Below are positions 1 through 11,184 of a stretch of DNA of 64,000 nucleotides, piece after piece; position 1 is the stretch's first letter; each line of letters begins with the position of its first letter. The position numbers and the translations under genes are program-made. The DNA is from Spodoptera frugiperda (Eukaryota; Arthropoda; Insecta; Lepidoptera; Noctuidae): assembly GCF_023101765.2 (NCBI RefSeq), contig NC_064226.1, positions 13,399,251-13,463,250 of the forward strand, read 5' to 3'. Under the pieces are notes generated by a model. The model was not told where the DNA came from. It saw only the letters and a list, made by a program, of their open reading frames with translations, and ran no database searches.

Positions 1-715
1 CTAATAAAAAAGAACATACTTATCTATTCCTAATAGAATTTCTTGTTGTATCTAGACAATTTAGTAATATTATCTGATATAATATGGAATAGGAATTAGT
101 ATTATCTCATTCATGACTATCCAGTGTTACAACCACAAAAGATTCTCTCATCCTTGAAGAACCTTCTTGTTAATGTGCTCTTTCATAACGATGGTGAGAT
201 GACACACGACGGTGGAACAGTCACCGCGTCGTGTCTATTTTATTTTAATACGAACCTATTTCAAGAATATTCGTCTACAAATCAAAAATTACACGTATCA
301 AGTCCAATTTTCTTCGTCTGTTCCTAAGAGCGGCAGACGTCACATTTATCGTCATAATCGCAAATATTTCTTTTTACAATTTATCGATAGTGATAATTTC
401 AAAAGTACACTCTAAAATAGTTGTCGAACCGAGTCAATATAACCTTTCGTACATACGCTAACCAAATCTGTCACAGCAAACATATCAAAATCGGTGAAGA
501 TCTCGCAATGCGCATGTCAAGAGCTATGAGCGCAATCTATGTGACGCAAACCGCGCCAAAATGTGTTGCAAATCATGGTTTGTTGTTGTTGTTATAGAGT
601 TATTATGACAATGGTGTGTAGGATTATTTATTTGTGGTCGTTTCAAGGTTAACAGTGAAGGTTTCTTTCTCCTAAATCAAGATAAATTGAAGTGTAAACT
701 ATTGTCAAAGAGCCA

Positions 716-984
716 GACCACCACAGATGGGGCCCAGTGGTCTTGGACTCTTGGTAGCTAAGTGATGAAGACAAATCTTCCTCTAACTATTCACATTACC
801 ACAGATGGGGCCCAGTAGGCCTGATGCCCGATCCGGAGTTGCGGACAACGTAACAGGTTACCGGGGCTCCAGCTCAAAGCAGGAGAAAGAACGGGGTGGT
901 TTTTAGTCAGTAAGAGTCAGACACTCCCTACCGCCTCCACCAAGGCGAGAGAAGTCATTGGATGACTTTCCCCTTAAAAAAAAA
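716..984 (+). repeat. R1 short interspersed repeat, near full length
   Basis: The 5' part reads CACAGATGGGGCCCAGT, followed by GCGGACAACGTAACAGGTTACCGG, a TTTTTAGTCAGTAAGAGTC block, GGCGAGAGAAGTCATTGGATG and an A-rich end. About eleven copies of this family occur in the window on both strands. A partial duplicate of the 5' end sits at 716-745, before the main copy at ~797-984. No tRNA-like box B is visible, so SINE status is inference from the A-tail and dispersal. Confidence 0.7.
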
Positions 985-1584
985 CTGTTGTAATTTTTCA
1001 ACCCATTTCGTCCTAAATCTGCTTCAATTATATTAAGAATTGATACCGAATTCCACTCCTTCCAAGCCTTCAACAACTATATATAAAATGGAATATAAAT
1101 ATATGATTTTTGTATATCAGTAGTTCCAAAGAAAATGTCTCCGTTTTTTTCCTCAGTTAGATATTCTTAATCCCCTCCATAACCTCTATATCACCCTACA
1201 TTCCGTACCATTACATACAATTTACTACGCTACACATTTGAGCTATTAATTACAACGGGTATCAACTACTGCATAAACCCGTTCGTGTCATGAACGCAAA
1301 TTGCGTCAGGTAACCTCGAACTTGAAAACGCACCGGACCGCATTACCGTTGCGGTTGCACAACGGCTACCGGTCGCCGGTTGCCGCAAACAAGCTTATAC
1401 ATCGTGGAAGTACATTTTTTGGAATATTCCTTTATGTATTTTGAATTAGTATGGCTTATACTTACATAATAGGTACCCACTTACCCAGGTGTTATTCATA
1501 TTGTTTTAAAGGTGAATTAATTTGTTCGTAAAAGGACCATAAAATTAGTCCATTTCTTACTCAATTAATTATTATGTTATCGGC

Positions 1585-1715
1585 TTCCTCACTTAGCTAT
1601 TTGACGAGAAACTCGACTACGCCTTTAAGCCGTGCTAGAGGTTTATATTACATACATAATCAGTAAGCCATAGTATTTAATTTAGTATGTCTCACGAAAA
1701 TTATAATAAAATTTG
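1585..1715 (+). mobile_element. M2-family MITE remnant
   Basis: Shares TATTTGACGAGAAACTCGACTA, GTGCTAGAGG and the terminal TTTAGTATGTCTCACGAAAA with other copies (7892, 23562, 29500, 49660, 61347). The central GC-rich part is missing. Confidence 0.5.
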
Positions 1716-3016
1716 TTACTCGTTGTCATATCGCCAGTTATGAGTACAGTTATATCCTTTCTAATATTATTTCAAAGTAAATACGACTGTGTTATCTTTC
1801 TTTCACATTAAGCGATATAATATTGTGACTGAAGATAGTTAAAAAGTTGAAGACTACTAAACTACTTTTTCCTTTTGACGTTATTAGTCCTATATCATAT
1901 ATGAAAAAATGGATCAGCTTCTAAAATTAAATAATAAATAAATACATAGTCATAAATCCTAAGATGTATTTATTAAAATAATGTCGTCTAAATAAGCACA
2001 TTACGATGACAATACTGTTAATTCTCATCAAGCCTGCTTACTTTAATCCTTATTCAATATTTTCCAAGAGCTTCAATGGAGTAGGTACCTATACCTTGGT
2101 GGGGTCTCATGCACGTATATTGTATGTGAATTCCTTTATTTGTTTAATTACAATCTAAGTAAGAATAGTTGTGTTGTGAATAAATTTACTATTCACAAGT
2201 ATGGTACAACCTGTATATAGTAGATATGTTTTATTTGATTGATCACAACTTCTAGTCTATCCCATCGTACTTAAGTTCAAAACATAAGTAGGTATTAGCA
2301 ATATTATTTCGTGAGCGCAGGAATTTGTTATAATATATTTTCTTACTTCAGTTATTCTATTCGACGATATGTTCGACAAGCGCCAAGTAAAAAAATATTT
2401 AATAGTGTTCTCACGTCTTTTTTTGGAGATTATAACAAACTATAATAAAAATAATAACGATTTTATTCTTAAACAACCCTGCCAACACACTTTTAAAAAA
2501 CCGTGAACGTTTTTAAATTGTTTAAAACAAAAATTAAGAACACTTTCAAGGTGATCGTTATAATATTTCGGTAACGGATACAAAGTTTATTATTTCCTTA
2601 CTTAAATAAAAGAAGATTGGTTAAACGAATCCTTAGACAATAAAAAATATGCCTCGGCGACATCAATTAGTACATTAGGAATTATCTATATATTATCACC
2701 AGTTCGCTAGGTCTCTAAAAGGATATCATTAATCACTTTTTTTTTCATTTTTGCTTGTCATGCGTATATCCGTTTTATTAAAAATCAGACAATCTAATTG
2801 CTTGGCACCACACAGAAATCAAAAGTCCAAATCAATTTTGAGAAAAGCAAAAAACATAACAAAATACTTTGTACCCTGGACCTTGTACCACCAGTTGTGG
2901 GACCAGTCAGACCAGTTAGATTTACTCACTGGTAGTTAGACTACAAAGCAGTATACAAGAATAACAAAAATAAACCTGCTGCAAACGACTTGGTACATCA
3001 TCTTAATAATCTCATG

Positions 3017-3100
3017 AGCGGCGCTGATCGCTTACCATCAGGTGACGCGTCTGCTCGTTTGCTCCCCTATTCGCCCTAGAATACCGAAGGGTTTTATAAA
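3017..3100 (+). repeat. 3' tail fragment of family D repeat
   Basis: GCGGCGCTGATCGCTTACCATCAGGTGACGCG and CTGCTCGTTTG match the 3' ends of the copies at 23029, 35455 and 36785. Only the tail is present, as expected for a 5'-truncated retroelement. Confidence 0.6.
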
Positions 3101-3122
3101 ATTGTAGATATATATATTTATA

Positions 3123-3250
3123 ACTAGCTGACCCGGCAAACTTCGTACCTTTTAAATGTTCCCTGGACTTCGACAAATAATTCAAGACCAAAATTTGCCA
3201 AATCGATCCAGCCGTTCTCGAGTTTTAGCGAGACTAATGAACAGAATTGA
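3123..3250 (+). repeat. LINE-like 3' fragment (CTAGCTGACCCGGCAAAC type)
   Basis: Starts with AGCTGACCCGGCAAACTTCG and continues to a block ATCGATCCAGCCGTTCTCGAG. This pairing is a common arthropod retroelement tail. No reverse transcriptase coding remains. A related one is at 55720-55980. Confidence 0.5.
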
Positions 3251-4085
3251 TTTTGATATACTTATAGAGATTCTACGTATTGGTACTGACAATGATAGCT
3301 ATGATTTTTTATTTTCAGAACCGATAAGATCTGAGGTTACAACAATTATGTTTGTTTAACGAAAAATTCATTTCCCTATTTAAAATTAAAGGCTGGTTTT
3401 GAACGGAAGTAAATCATTATAGCCGACATCTACCCACAATATAATGGTATGGAAATTACATTCAAACATTAAAAGTTAATGACCGAAAATTATAAATGTA
3501 TGTCGCCAACCAGGATTTCCCTGTATTTGTTTAATGCAATTTATGATTTGTATATGAATTTGGTTTTGAATACTAAAACTGATATATCATTTATTGTAGG
3601 AACAAGAATTGACCATATAAAAAATAAGTATTAACATATTTTTATAACATACATAGACAACTGTCACGCCATGGGTTACTTACAAGATTTTGGTGTTAAT
3701 TTCCCATTCCGATATCTAATTATATCTAACGGACTTAACTCTAGAAATCACGTAGAATCAAAATAAGTTATGAAAACAACGTGAATGCGTGCAAGTGACA
3801 TTGAGATTAGCAGTGAAGCAATTATACCGCCTATTTCGCAGCGCAGTTGGGTAAGATAGATCATTGCCCCAACCAGCTGATTATGCAAATAACAACATAA
3901 AATATTGCGTTTCGTTTATTATGGTGAATAGTTTTATTTAGAGGTACTTACATTTTTCACATGAAACTCCGGAAATTGTAGCAATATGAACAATATTCTA
4001 ATTGCATTTATGTATTTTGTTGCTTTATCTGTCAGGTTATATACAAATCCGAAGCTACTGCTCCGATTTGAATAATTATTTTTGT

Positions 4086-4190
4086 GATGGATAGTCCATT
4101 TATTGAGGAAGGTTATGGGTTACTATATATCACGCTATATCACAACCCATAGGAGTCGAGAAGAGCGGGTGAAACCGCGCCGGAGTAGTG
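4086..4190 (+). repeat. LINE-like tail, family G
   Basis: GGATAGTCCATTTATTGAGG at the start and GGTGAAACCGCGCCGGAGTAG at the end match the copy at 13588-13690. It has the form of a 3' tail of a non-LTR element; no coding part is seen. Confidence 0.5.
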
Positions 4191-4564
4191 ATGGATAAAT
4201 ATAAATGGCACTTAAGGCTCACGAACACTCTAAAAGAATTATTTTGAAAATATTGGTCTTTAATCTAAATATATCAAAGTCTAAGTACTCACCTAATTAT
4301 TCCATTGGCTAAAAGGTTCCAAAGCGTAATTAAAGAACTACAGTAATAATAATTAAGTAGGTAATATAATTATTCATTTCATACACTTGCACTTGTACGT
4401 CAATTCATTCATAGCCTGCACATTGCGATAAGATCCGATAAACAATTCATTGCCAGCGAAAATAGACTGCATAATAGGCTAGTTTCCTACTAGTCAAATT
4501 CAATACTTTTTTCGAAACGTCAAAAACGATATTTTCTATGAACTTTGTATGAAATAGTGCGTTA

Positions 4565-4588
4565 TGACGTCATAAGTTTTTGACGTCA
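4565..4588. promoter_or_regulatory. Two CRE-like octamers TGACGTCA
   Basis: Perfect palindromic CREB/ATF-type octamers occur at 4565-4572 and 4581-4588 with an 8-base spacer. They lie ~740 bases upstream of the SDR first recognised exon. Whether they regulate it, or belong to an old repeat, cannot be judged from sequence. Confidence 0.3.
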
Positions 4589-4897
4589 AATAGCAGACTT
4601 ATTTTTAGAAATTTAGCTAGAATAAAATCTAAAAATTAAGTAGTTCATCAAATTTATGAATGAGAGTGTGATTATATTTGAATATTTTATTGTATTGAAA
4701 AGTTGTAATAATTTAGTTTTGACCGAGGATACTACCCAATTATGCGAGTTGTTTCAAAGTCGCAAAGGAAATTAAATCTTTATTTAGGTAGGTTAAATAC
4801 TATTTTCGTTTGTTTAAATAAAATCAATTAAGGATATTAAGCATTTTTTGCTGCTATATACTAAATGTTCTCATTATATTTTTATTCCTTAATGGAA

Positions 4898-4935
4898 ATG
4901 GCGGCGTCTATGCAGACTGTTTACGTCTTCGAAAC
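4898..4935 (+). other. Speculative upstream coding exon of the SDR gene
   Basis: An ATG in good context (GGAAATGG) at 4898 reads 12 codons plus two bases before GT at 4936. That leaves the exact phase needed to join the acceptor at 5303 and would add MAASMQTVYVFET and TDEQGIA in front of residue 1. The donor GTACCT is poor and no homology supports the peptide, so this is only a candidate. Confidence 0.2.
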
Positions 4936-5303
4936 GTACCTTAATGTATTTTAGTCGTCATATTTCATTATTCAAAATTGAGGGTGTTCATACATATTTT
5001 TATTTTCTTATACCGCCAGTACTGACTCCTATTCTAATAATCACTATCGTCGCGAATTTATATCGCTCCACAAATATATTTGTAAAAAACCTAAATCATA
5101 ATTTAAACCCATCATTACAGTAATATTCGAAAGTTTCATTGGACATACTTGAAAACCAAGTAATGAATTAAACATTAAAATAATTTTCCTAAAGTTTTTA
5201 AAAAGCATAAAGCAATGTAAGACTCAAGTTATGGTTATTTAAGTGCAAAAAGGATACTTGGTGTTTACATTCCAATTAAAAAAGTTCTTCGTTTTTTCTC
5301 CAG

Positions 5304-5325
5304 GACTGACGAGCAAGGCATAGCA
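5304..5325 (+). other. Spliced leader segment 5' of the SDR start codon
   Basis: A pyrimidine tract and CAG at 5301-5303 form a convincing 3' splice site 22 bases before the ATG, implying at least one exon further upstream (untranslated or coding). No in-frame stop lies between the acceptor and the ATG. Confidence 0.55.
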
Positions 5326-8300
5326 ATGAAGGTGTACAATGGCATCTCGTTGGCGCTGGAGATCCTGGTGCTGTACGTCAAGATGACCCTCACCTGGTTC
5401 CACTGCCTCTACCAGTTCTTCGTACCACCAGAACCCAAGAGCGTCAAAGGGGAAATCATACTGGTAAGACATTTTAAGACATCACCTTCATTTTGTTTTT
5501 ACTTTTTTAATTTGTTCAAAAAGCAAAATAAAAAGAGTTGTTTTAACGACTGTCTGATTTTTTAAGATGGGAGCGATTCTAATCTTTGAAACCGCGGATA
5601 TTAATGCAAAACCAGTTCTTTACGGAAAAATACATTAATGTTGTAGTTAGATTCAAAAGTCAGATATAATTATGCACATTGGGTACAGGTAATTCCAAAC
5701 TACTTATTAACTAAACTTTATTGACAATCTGATTGCCATGATTCAAATATCGTTGAATTATCGTCTTCCAATGATGTACTTAATTTATGCTATTGACATT
5801 AATTTTCGGCCATAAGATGTTCCAATAAGATCTGACTGCACGGTTGCCGTGGTGACTGGGCAACTGTAACTGTACCGTAACGTGTAGCGAGTTCAATTCC
5901 CGCACGGAGTAACTCTTTGTGTGATCCACAAATTGTTGTTTCGGGTCTGGGTGTCATGTATATGTGAACTTGTATGTTTGTAAACGCACCCACGACACAG
6001 GAGAAAATCCTAATGTGGCGCAACGTTTAAAAAAGAAAGAAAGTTGTTTCATCATCAGTAATGAAGTAATACCCAGATCTTCCAGCAGCCTGAATTATTA
6101 AAAATCCTCATTCCTGTCATTCCAGATAACTGGTGCAGGCCACGGCATGGGTCGGGAGACGGCGTTGCGGTTCGGCAAGCTGGGCGGCATCATCGTCTGC
6201 GTGGACATCAACCCCACTGGCAACCAGGAGACTGTTGACATGATCAAGGAACAAAAGGGAAAGGCTTATCGATATGAGTTAGTATACTTTTTTCTATAGA
6301 CAAACACAAACACTCAAATAAGTGTGGGAGAGCCATGCTTCGGCACGAATGGGCCGGCTCGACCTGAGTGATATTACGGCCTCACAGAAAACCGACGTGA
6401 AACAACGCTTGCGTTGTGTTTCGTTGTGTGAGTGAGGTTACCGGAGGCCCATTTCATTCCTTCCCTATCTTCCCAATCCCCGATTCCTGAACAACAACCC
6501 TTAAATTCCTAACCCCCAAAAAGCTGGCAACGCAATTTTAAGGCGCTTTCGAAGGCATTTCTGTCATTACAGATTCAATTCATAAGATTATCAAATGTTT
6601 TGCGTGTTGGTAATAATATATTGACATCATTATGTAAGATTCGTGCTTTATACATTTGTTAGAATTATAATATTTTTTATTATTCAATTTAACTATCTAA
6701 TAAACAATAAATATACATAATTATTTAGGTATAAAAACAAATATAAATAATAATACTTAGGTACCTAAGTTAGCTAAGGTAATGTAATGATGCATTATTT
6801 TTTTTTAATGATGCATGGCGTGTATCTTTTGTTGAAGGTCATTGAGTCATTGATAACGTTATGCAGGAGATGCGCATGCGATTATCTTATCCATCATCCT
6901 AATTTGCAAATATAAATAAGTAGGATAGACAGACACGCCAATGTTTATTCTCTTATAAAAAACTTATTACATGATATAGAAGAATACCACTATACAATTA
7001 ATTAAAATATTACTTTGATTCATATTTTTTTCTTCTTAACAATACATATTACCGTCGATGCTATTGGCTGATGTTACAGAACTAGCTTGTTAAATAATAA
7101 TAAGTACATACATTTATTCAAAATTCTCTAAAATTACGTTTTTAAATACATTAAAAATATTATTATGACCATAATTATTCAACTTCGTAAAAACAGACGA
7201 CAACTAATTTATGAAAGATATTCACACAGTTTTGACGCACACACATATTGTAAGAAATAAGAATCAAAACTTAGACCATTCCATTTATTAATCATATAAT
7301 TTATTTGTTTTATGATTACTTACACATTATTTACAACTTAAAAATACCTAAAAAAAGGAATAAAAACTAATTTAAAACTAAAATAAAGAAAAAATTACCA
7401 TTAATCAATTAACCATTCCTAGCTAAAAATTTAAAATCCACAGATGTGACGTCACAGACCGTGAAGCCATAGCAGTGTTGGCAGAGAAGATCCGTCGCGA
7501 AGTGGGTGAGGTGACCATGTTGGTGAACAACGCTGGTATCATGCCCTGCAAGCCCCTGCTGCAGACCTCCGAGAAGGAGATCCGCACCTCATTTGAAGTT
7601 AACATCATCGCTCATTTATGGGTAAGTTACTAAACCATAACAGAGTCAAGGTAAAAAATAGATAATCACAGTCTTACAAATCAGGTCAATCACAAATCAA
7701 CAAGTCAATCACAAAATCAGATCTCATAAAAAGGGAATGTAAATGTAAATCCCAACAAAAACTTAAGGTTTTTTTAGGCTATTTCAAAATTTAACTGGAA
7801 TTAGCTTCAAAAACTTTTTTGTTTGCCGTGTTAAAATAAAAAATGTCTTCTTAATCCTGGTGGTCTTAGAATTAAAGAAAATGAATTATTTTGTTACTCA
7901 CGTAACTGTTTGACGAAGAACTCGACTAGTTTCAAGTCATGCTAGAGGCTCATATTCATGAGCAGCATTCCGCGACACACGACGCGGCGATTGTCGCGCT
8001 GTTACTGATTGACAATCGCCGCGTTTAGTATGTCTCACAAAATTTACAATACAATTGAAGAAAACGTTGGCATTTTGCATATTTATGACCTCACAATTTT
8101 TCTAACATCACCAGCAAATTCACCACCTACTCCCTTCTTCCAGCTTCTCCAAACCTTCCTCCCATCAATGATGGAGCGCAACCACGGCCACATCGTGGCG
8201 ATGTCGTCGATGGCCGGCGTGGTGGGGCTGCGCAACCTCGTCCCCTACTGCGCCACCAAGTTCGCCGTGCGAGGACTCATGGAGGCACTGCATGAGGAAC

Positions 8301-9622
8301 TCAGAGAGGACAAGACTAAGGACTACAGTGGTGTAAGTGTACACAGGCTTTAAAACCTTTGCATTCGAAAAGTTAAAGGAGATCTGTTGGGCTCCATACA
8401 TTTTTGAGCTTTTTCTGATTTTTTTTGTTCGAATACCTACTTCAATCTGCATAAAATTGCAGAAATCTGTCAAGAAAATTGAATTCTAGAGAATTTTCTA
8501 TGAGGCATTCACTTGAAAAGCAGATGCGAATTTGTGCACTTATGCACCAAGCAAAACTTCACTAAACTATACACACTGTGTTACTAAAATACATTATCCC
8601 ATGTAATAATTAAAGATATTTTTACAAAACAACATAAAGTAACAACACTAATTAAAAACTCCATATCCTTTCCAGATTAAATTCACAGTGATCTGTCCGT
8701 ACATTGTGGACACGGGGCTGTGCAAGAACCCGAAGGTGAAGTTCCCCACCTTGATGAAGATCCTGACTCCTCAGGAGGCATCCGACCAGATCGTAGACGC
8801 CGTCAGGAGGAACTACAATGAAATCACCATTCCTAGCTCACTCTATTACATTAACATGGTAAGTTATAAACAATTATACAGTCCTTGGCAATTCACTGAA
8901 AAAAAATGCTAATTACTTACATAAATTAGCTTTGATTACTGGTTGGATGAAAACTAGTTTCGACAGAAACCTGCTTATTATAACCGACTACGTTATATTT
9001 TGTATATGACTTAGTATTTATAAGCAGTTTGAACATAATGTGTCTTTAACTCTCTGAAATACGATCTCTTGGTAGATGATGTTCTCTTTATATTCATTTT
9101 TCGCAAATTGTTTTAAAAACTTACATATAATAAGTATTACCACCATTAGATAGATACACCCACAATAGGGATGATGACGGGGTATGAAATTAGTCCATCA
9201 GTTAGGTAATGAAAAATTAGACACGTATTTGTTTTATTTTGGCATATAAGATAACAATACTTAGATAAAACAAACCAAAGCTGAGGAGTGTGAGTAAATA
9301 CGTCATTTCTACGTATAAAACATACCTAGAACTGATGTGATGTATAATTGAAATCAATATATCTCCGAAAGTATTTGTTTCCGCAAGAAAATAAAAAATA
9401 CGTGTCTCATATTTTAATTAAAAAAAAAAAACTGCTTGATTACCCACTATCTATATTTTGACAATATTAAGCGCCTCTTTCTTCTATTTGACCTCCACGC
9501 CCAAACCAATAAATAACTAACACAAAATCTATTCTCTTTTTCAGATATGCAGAGTTTTCCCGAAGCAAGTGCCACTATACCTAAAGGACTTCTTAGATTC
9601 TGGCCTAGAAGCCGACCCTTAA
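5326..9622 (+). CDS. Short-chain dehydrogenase/reductase, SDR16C/RDH10-like (six coding exons)
   Basis: Seen: coding exons 5326-5463, 6126-6277, 7444-7621, 8144-8332, 8676-8858 and 9545-9622 join in phase across GT-AG introns to give 305 residues and a TAA stop. Residues ~6-34 are hydrophobic, like the N-terminal membrane anchor of this group. The Rossmann motif TGAGHGMG is at 48-55, D73 ends beta-2 (in classical SDRs this favours NAD(H)), D99 lies in CDVTD, NNAG is at 125-128, and N150, S178, Y191 and K195 form the catalytic tetrad. PYIVDTG at 227-233 is the usual post-active-site loop. Family knowledge: such enzymes oxidise or reduce retinoids, steroids or other lipid alcohols at the ER or lipid droplets; ~300 residues is the normal length. 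The substrate cannot be read from sequence. Start: 5326 is the first ATG in the exon, but the reading frame stays open back to a splice acceptor at 5303, so a few residues may come from an upstream exon. Introns 1, 2, 3 and 5 each hold a repeat. Confidence 0.93.
5833..6044 (+). mobile_element. tRNA-derived SINE A, in SDR intron 1
   Basis: The head resembles a tRNA, with a box-B-like GAGTTCAATTCCCGC. The body reads AACTCTTTGTGTGATCCACA, then TTGTTGTTTCGGGTCTGGGTG and TGTTTGTAAACGCACCCACGA, ending in an A/G-rich tail. Other copies: 42469-42673 and 54190-54332 on the + strand, and 16411-16575 on the minus strand. Sense orientation relative to the gene. Confidence 0.8.
6322..6560 (+). mobile_element. 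Family D retroelement fragment, in SDR intron 2
   Basis: Begins GTGTGGGAGAGCCATGCTTC, with GGCCTCACAGAAAACCGACG, GTTGTGTGAGTGAGGTTACC and CCTAACCCCCAAAAAGC. It is shared with the copies at 23029, 35455 and 36785 but lacks their 3' TTGCTTACCATC tail. The long shared non-coding body suggests a SINE or the 3' UTR of a LINE. Confidence 0.7.
7892..8050 (+). mobile_element. M2-family MITE with hairpin, in SDR intron 3
   Basis: Starts TACTCACGTAACTGTTTGACG and ends TTTAGTATGTCTCACAAAA, as in other M2 copies. A perfect 14-bp inverted repeat (7982-7995 and 8011-8024, GC-rich, 15-base loop) sits in its 3' half. The element ends ~94 bases before exon 4. Confidence 0.65.
9163..9419 (+). repeat. Family E dispersed repeat, in SDR intron 5
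   Basis: CAATAGGGATGATGACGGGG, TTTTGGCATATAAGATAACAA, TTAGATAAAACRAAYC and the end GAAAATAAAAAATACGTGTC are shared, with gaps, with 39009-39270. No terminal inverted repeat is obvious, and the element type is unknown to me. Confidence 0.65.
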
Positions 9623-9852
9623 ATATGATAAACATTTAAGTTATTAGGGGGACATAGTAACCTAAAGGGAATAACGCAAGGATTAGGCTCAAGTCGTAAG
9701 GACCAAAAATCTAGATCTACCTTAGCTTTAGATCACGAAAAGTACATAAATACCTACTTAAAATTTAATGGTTTTATAAGTACGAATTTAAAGCTAAATA
9801 CATTCAATTATCAATGTCATGTAGCTGAAAAACTTAGAAATTATTTGTAAGA

Positions 9853-9858
9853 AATAAA
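9853..9858 (+). terminator. Candidate poly(A) signal of the SDR gene
   Basis: This is the first AATAAA after the SDR stop codon, about 230 bases downstream. The region is very AT-rich and further AATAAA strings follow within 1 kb, so actual use is uncertain. Confidence 0.35.
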
Positions 9859-9859
9859 A

Positions 9860-10892
9860 AAGTCTAAAATATTTTTTTAAATAATTATATAACATTTAAT
9901 TTGACCGGATTATCAAAAATATGTTTTCTGTAGTAACTTTTTAAACGGTTGGACTCGATATTACACGAAAAAAATATATTCTCCTCAATTTAAATGGTGA
10001 AAACGGTTTTGAAAGTTTCACAATCCAGATTGAACAAGTAGGTAGGTAACTTAGATGTTCTTTTAGCTAAAAAATATTTAAAATCAGTTTTTTGGCTAGA
10101 AGATTTATTTAAAAAAATGCATGTTTTTATACATATAATTGTGGTTTATTGGGTAATTTCATAAGTGTTCACTAAAAGTAAACTTATAACATATTTATTA
10201 ATAAGATCAAATTCAATAAATCTTCTCAGATTTCCTTACACTGATTACTAATTAAAAAGAAATATTTTTAAACATTTAATATAAATTAGTGTTACCTATA
10301 CAAATACAAACATTTCATATAGATTGGTGTTATACAAATTATTGAAAATTAAAAAAGAAATATGTTTAAATTGTTTATGAAGATGTCATTGAAATTACCG
10401 ATTAGACCTTACGAACTGAAACGAATCTTATTTTTTATTGTAATATTTTTAGTTAAGTTTAGGATTAATATTTAATTATAAAGTCAGATAATATGCAATC
10501 GTGTGATATACAGTGCCTAGATTATAATACAGTGACATAGTATGAGTGAATTTGTTTTTTAATAGTCTTGCCCTAATTAAAGAAGTCATAAACACCTATT
10601 ATATTAAATTATACATTTATATATACTACGTTATACTATTCTATGAACTAGTATATCTGTAATATCCTATTATACTGTTTATAAATGTATATTATATTTT
10701 ATAGTTTATAAACTTACGTATAATAAATAATATCGTGTTATTAAATGTTTTCATTGTTGATACTGAAATGTAATTTTGTGAAAATATATATTTTTAATAA
10801 CATGGAGATAAGAATATTTTTATGTCGTTACAAGTAAACTTTAATTGTTCAGAGGTTAAGTATTAAGAGTAATAATACTAAATAAATTACCA
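9860..10892. other. AT-rich intergenic stretch
   Basis: Very AT-rich, with several AATAAA strings and no ORF or repeat that I recognise. It may contain the real 3' end of the SDR transcript. Confidence 0.4.
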
Positions 10893-11184
10893 CCGTGCTC
10901 AGTCATTTAATGGTTACTTAACCCAGTCCTTAGCAATTAAGGCTACCATATCTAGATGGCGTAAATGTAGGAAGAGGGTCTTTTATCCAATCAGAAGAGC
11001 TGTCAAATATTGGATGTCCAATAGTGTGACACTACCTCCAATGGTGTGACATTGCCTAATTCCCTATTGGACAAAGAACGATAGGTTCACACTAGTGCCA
11101 TCTATTGAGCAAAAATACAGTTGTCCCCATTGTTATTAGAACAAAATTGTTACTTACGTAATCATTAAATGTCTCTAAGTACGG
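10893..11184. mobile_element. M3-family MITE
   Basis: The ends CCGTGCTCAG...ATTTAATGGTTACTTA and TAATCATTAAATGTCTCTAAGTACGG are inverted copies and match the better-preserved element at 57442-57617. The centre (10955-11105) differs and carries CCAAT/ATTGG-type strings, possibly a nested insertion bounded by AGATGGC and GCCATCT. Confidence 0.6.

Larger units (their letters stand above)
1..5303. other. Upstream intergenic region
   Basis: I see no gene apart from the speculative exon at 4898. The tract is AT-rich and holds the SINE-like repeat at 716-984, a MITE remnant at 1585-1715, LINE-type tails at 3017-3100, 3123-3250 and 4086-4190, and two CRE-like octamers at 4565-4588. The stretches 1-715, 985-1584, 1716-3016 and 3251-4085 show nothing I recognise. 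Confidence 0.6.

Noticed and set aside
3156..3359. 67-codon plus-strand ORF
   Set aside because: Starts inside a LINE-like 3' tail; no protein signature.
8165..8473. Minus-strand 102-codon ORF over SDR exon 4
   Set aside because: It is antisense to a well-supported exon and its His-rich sequence is a mirror of the coding frame.
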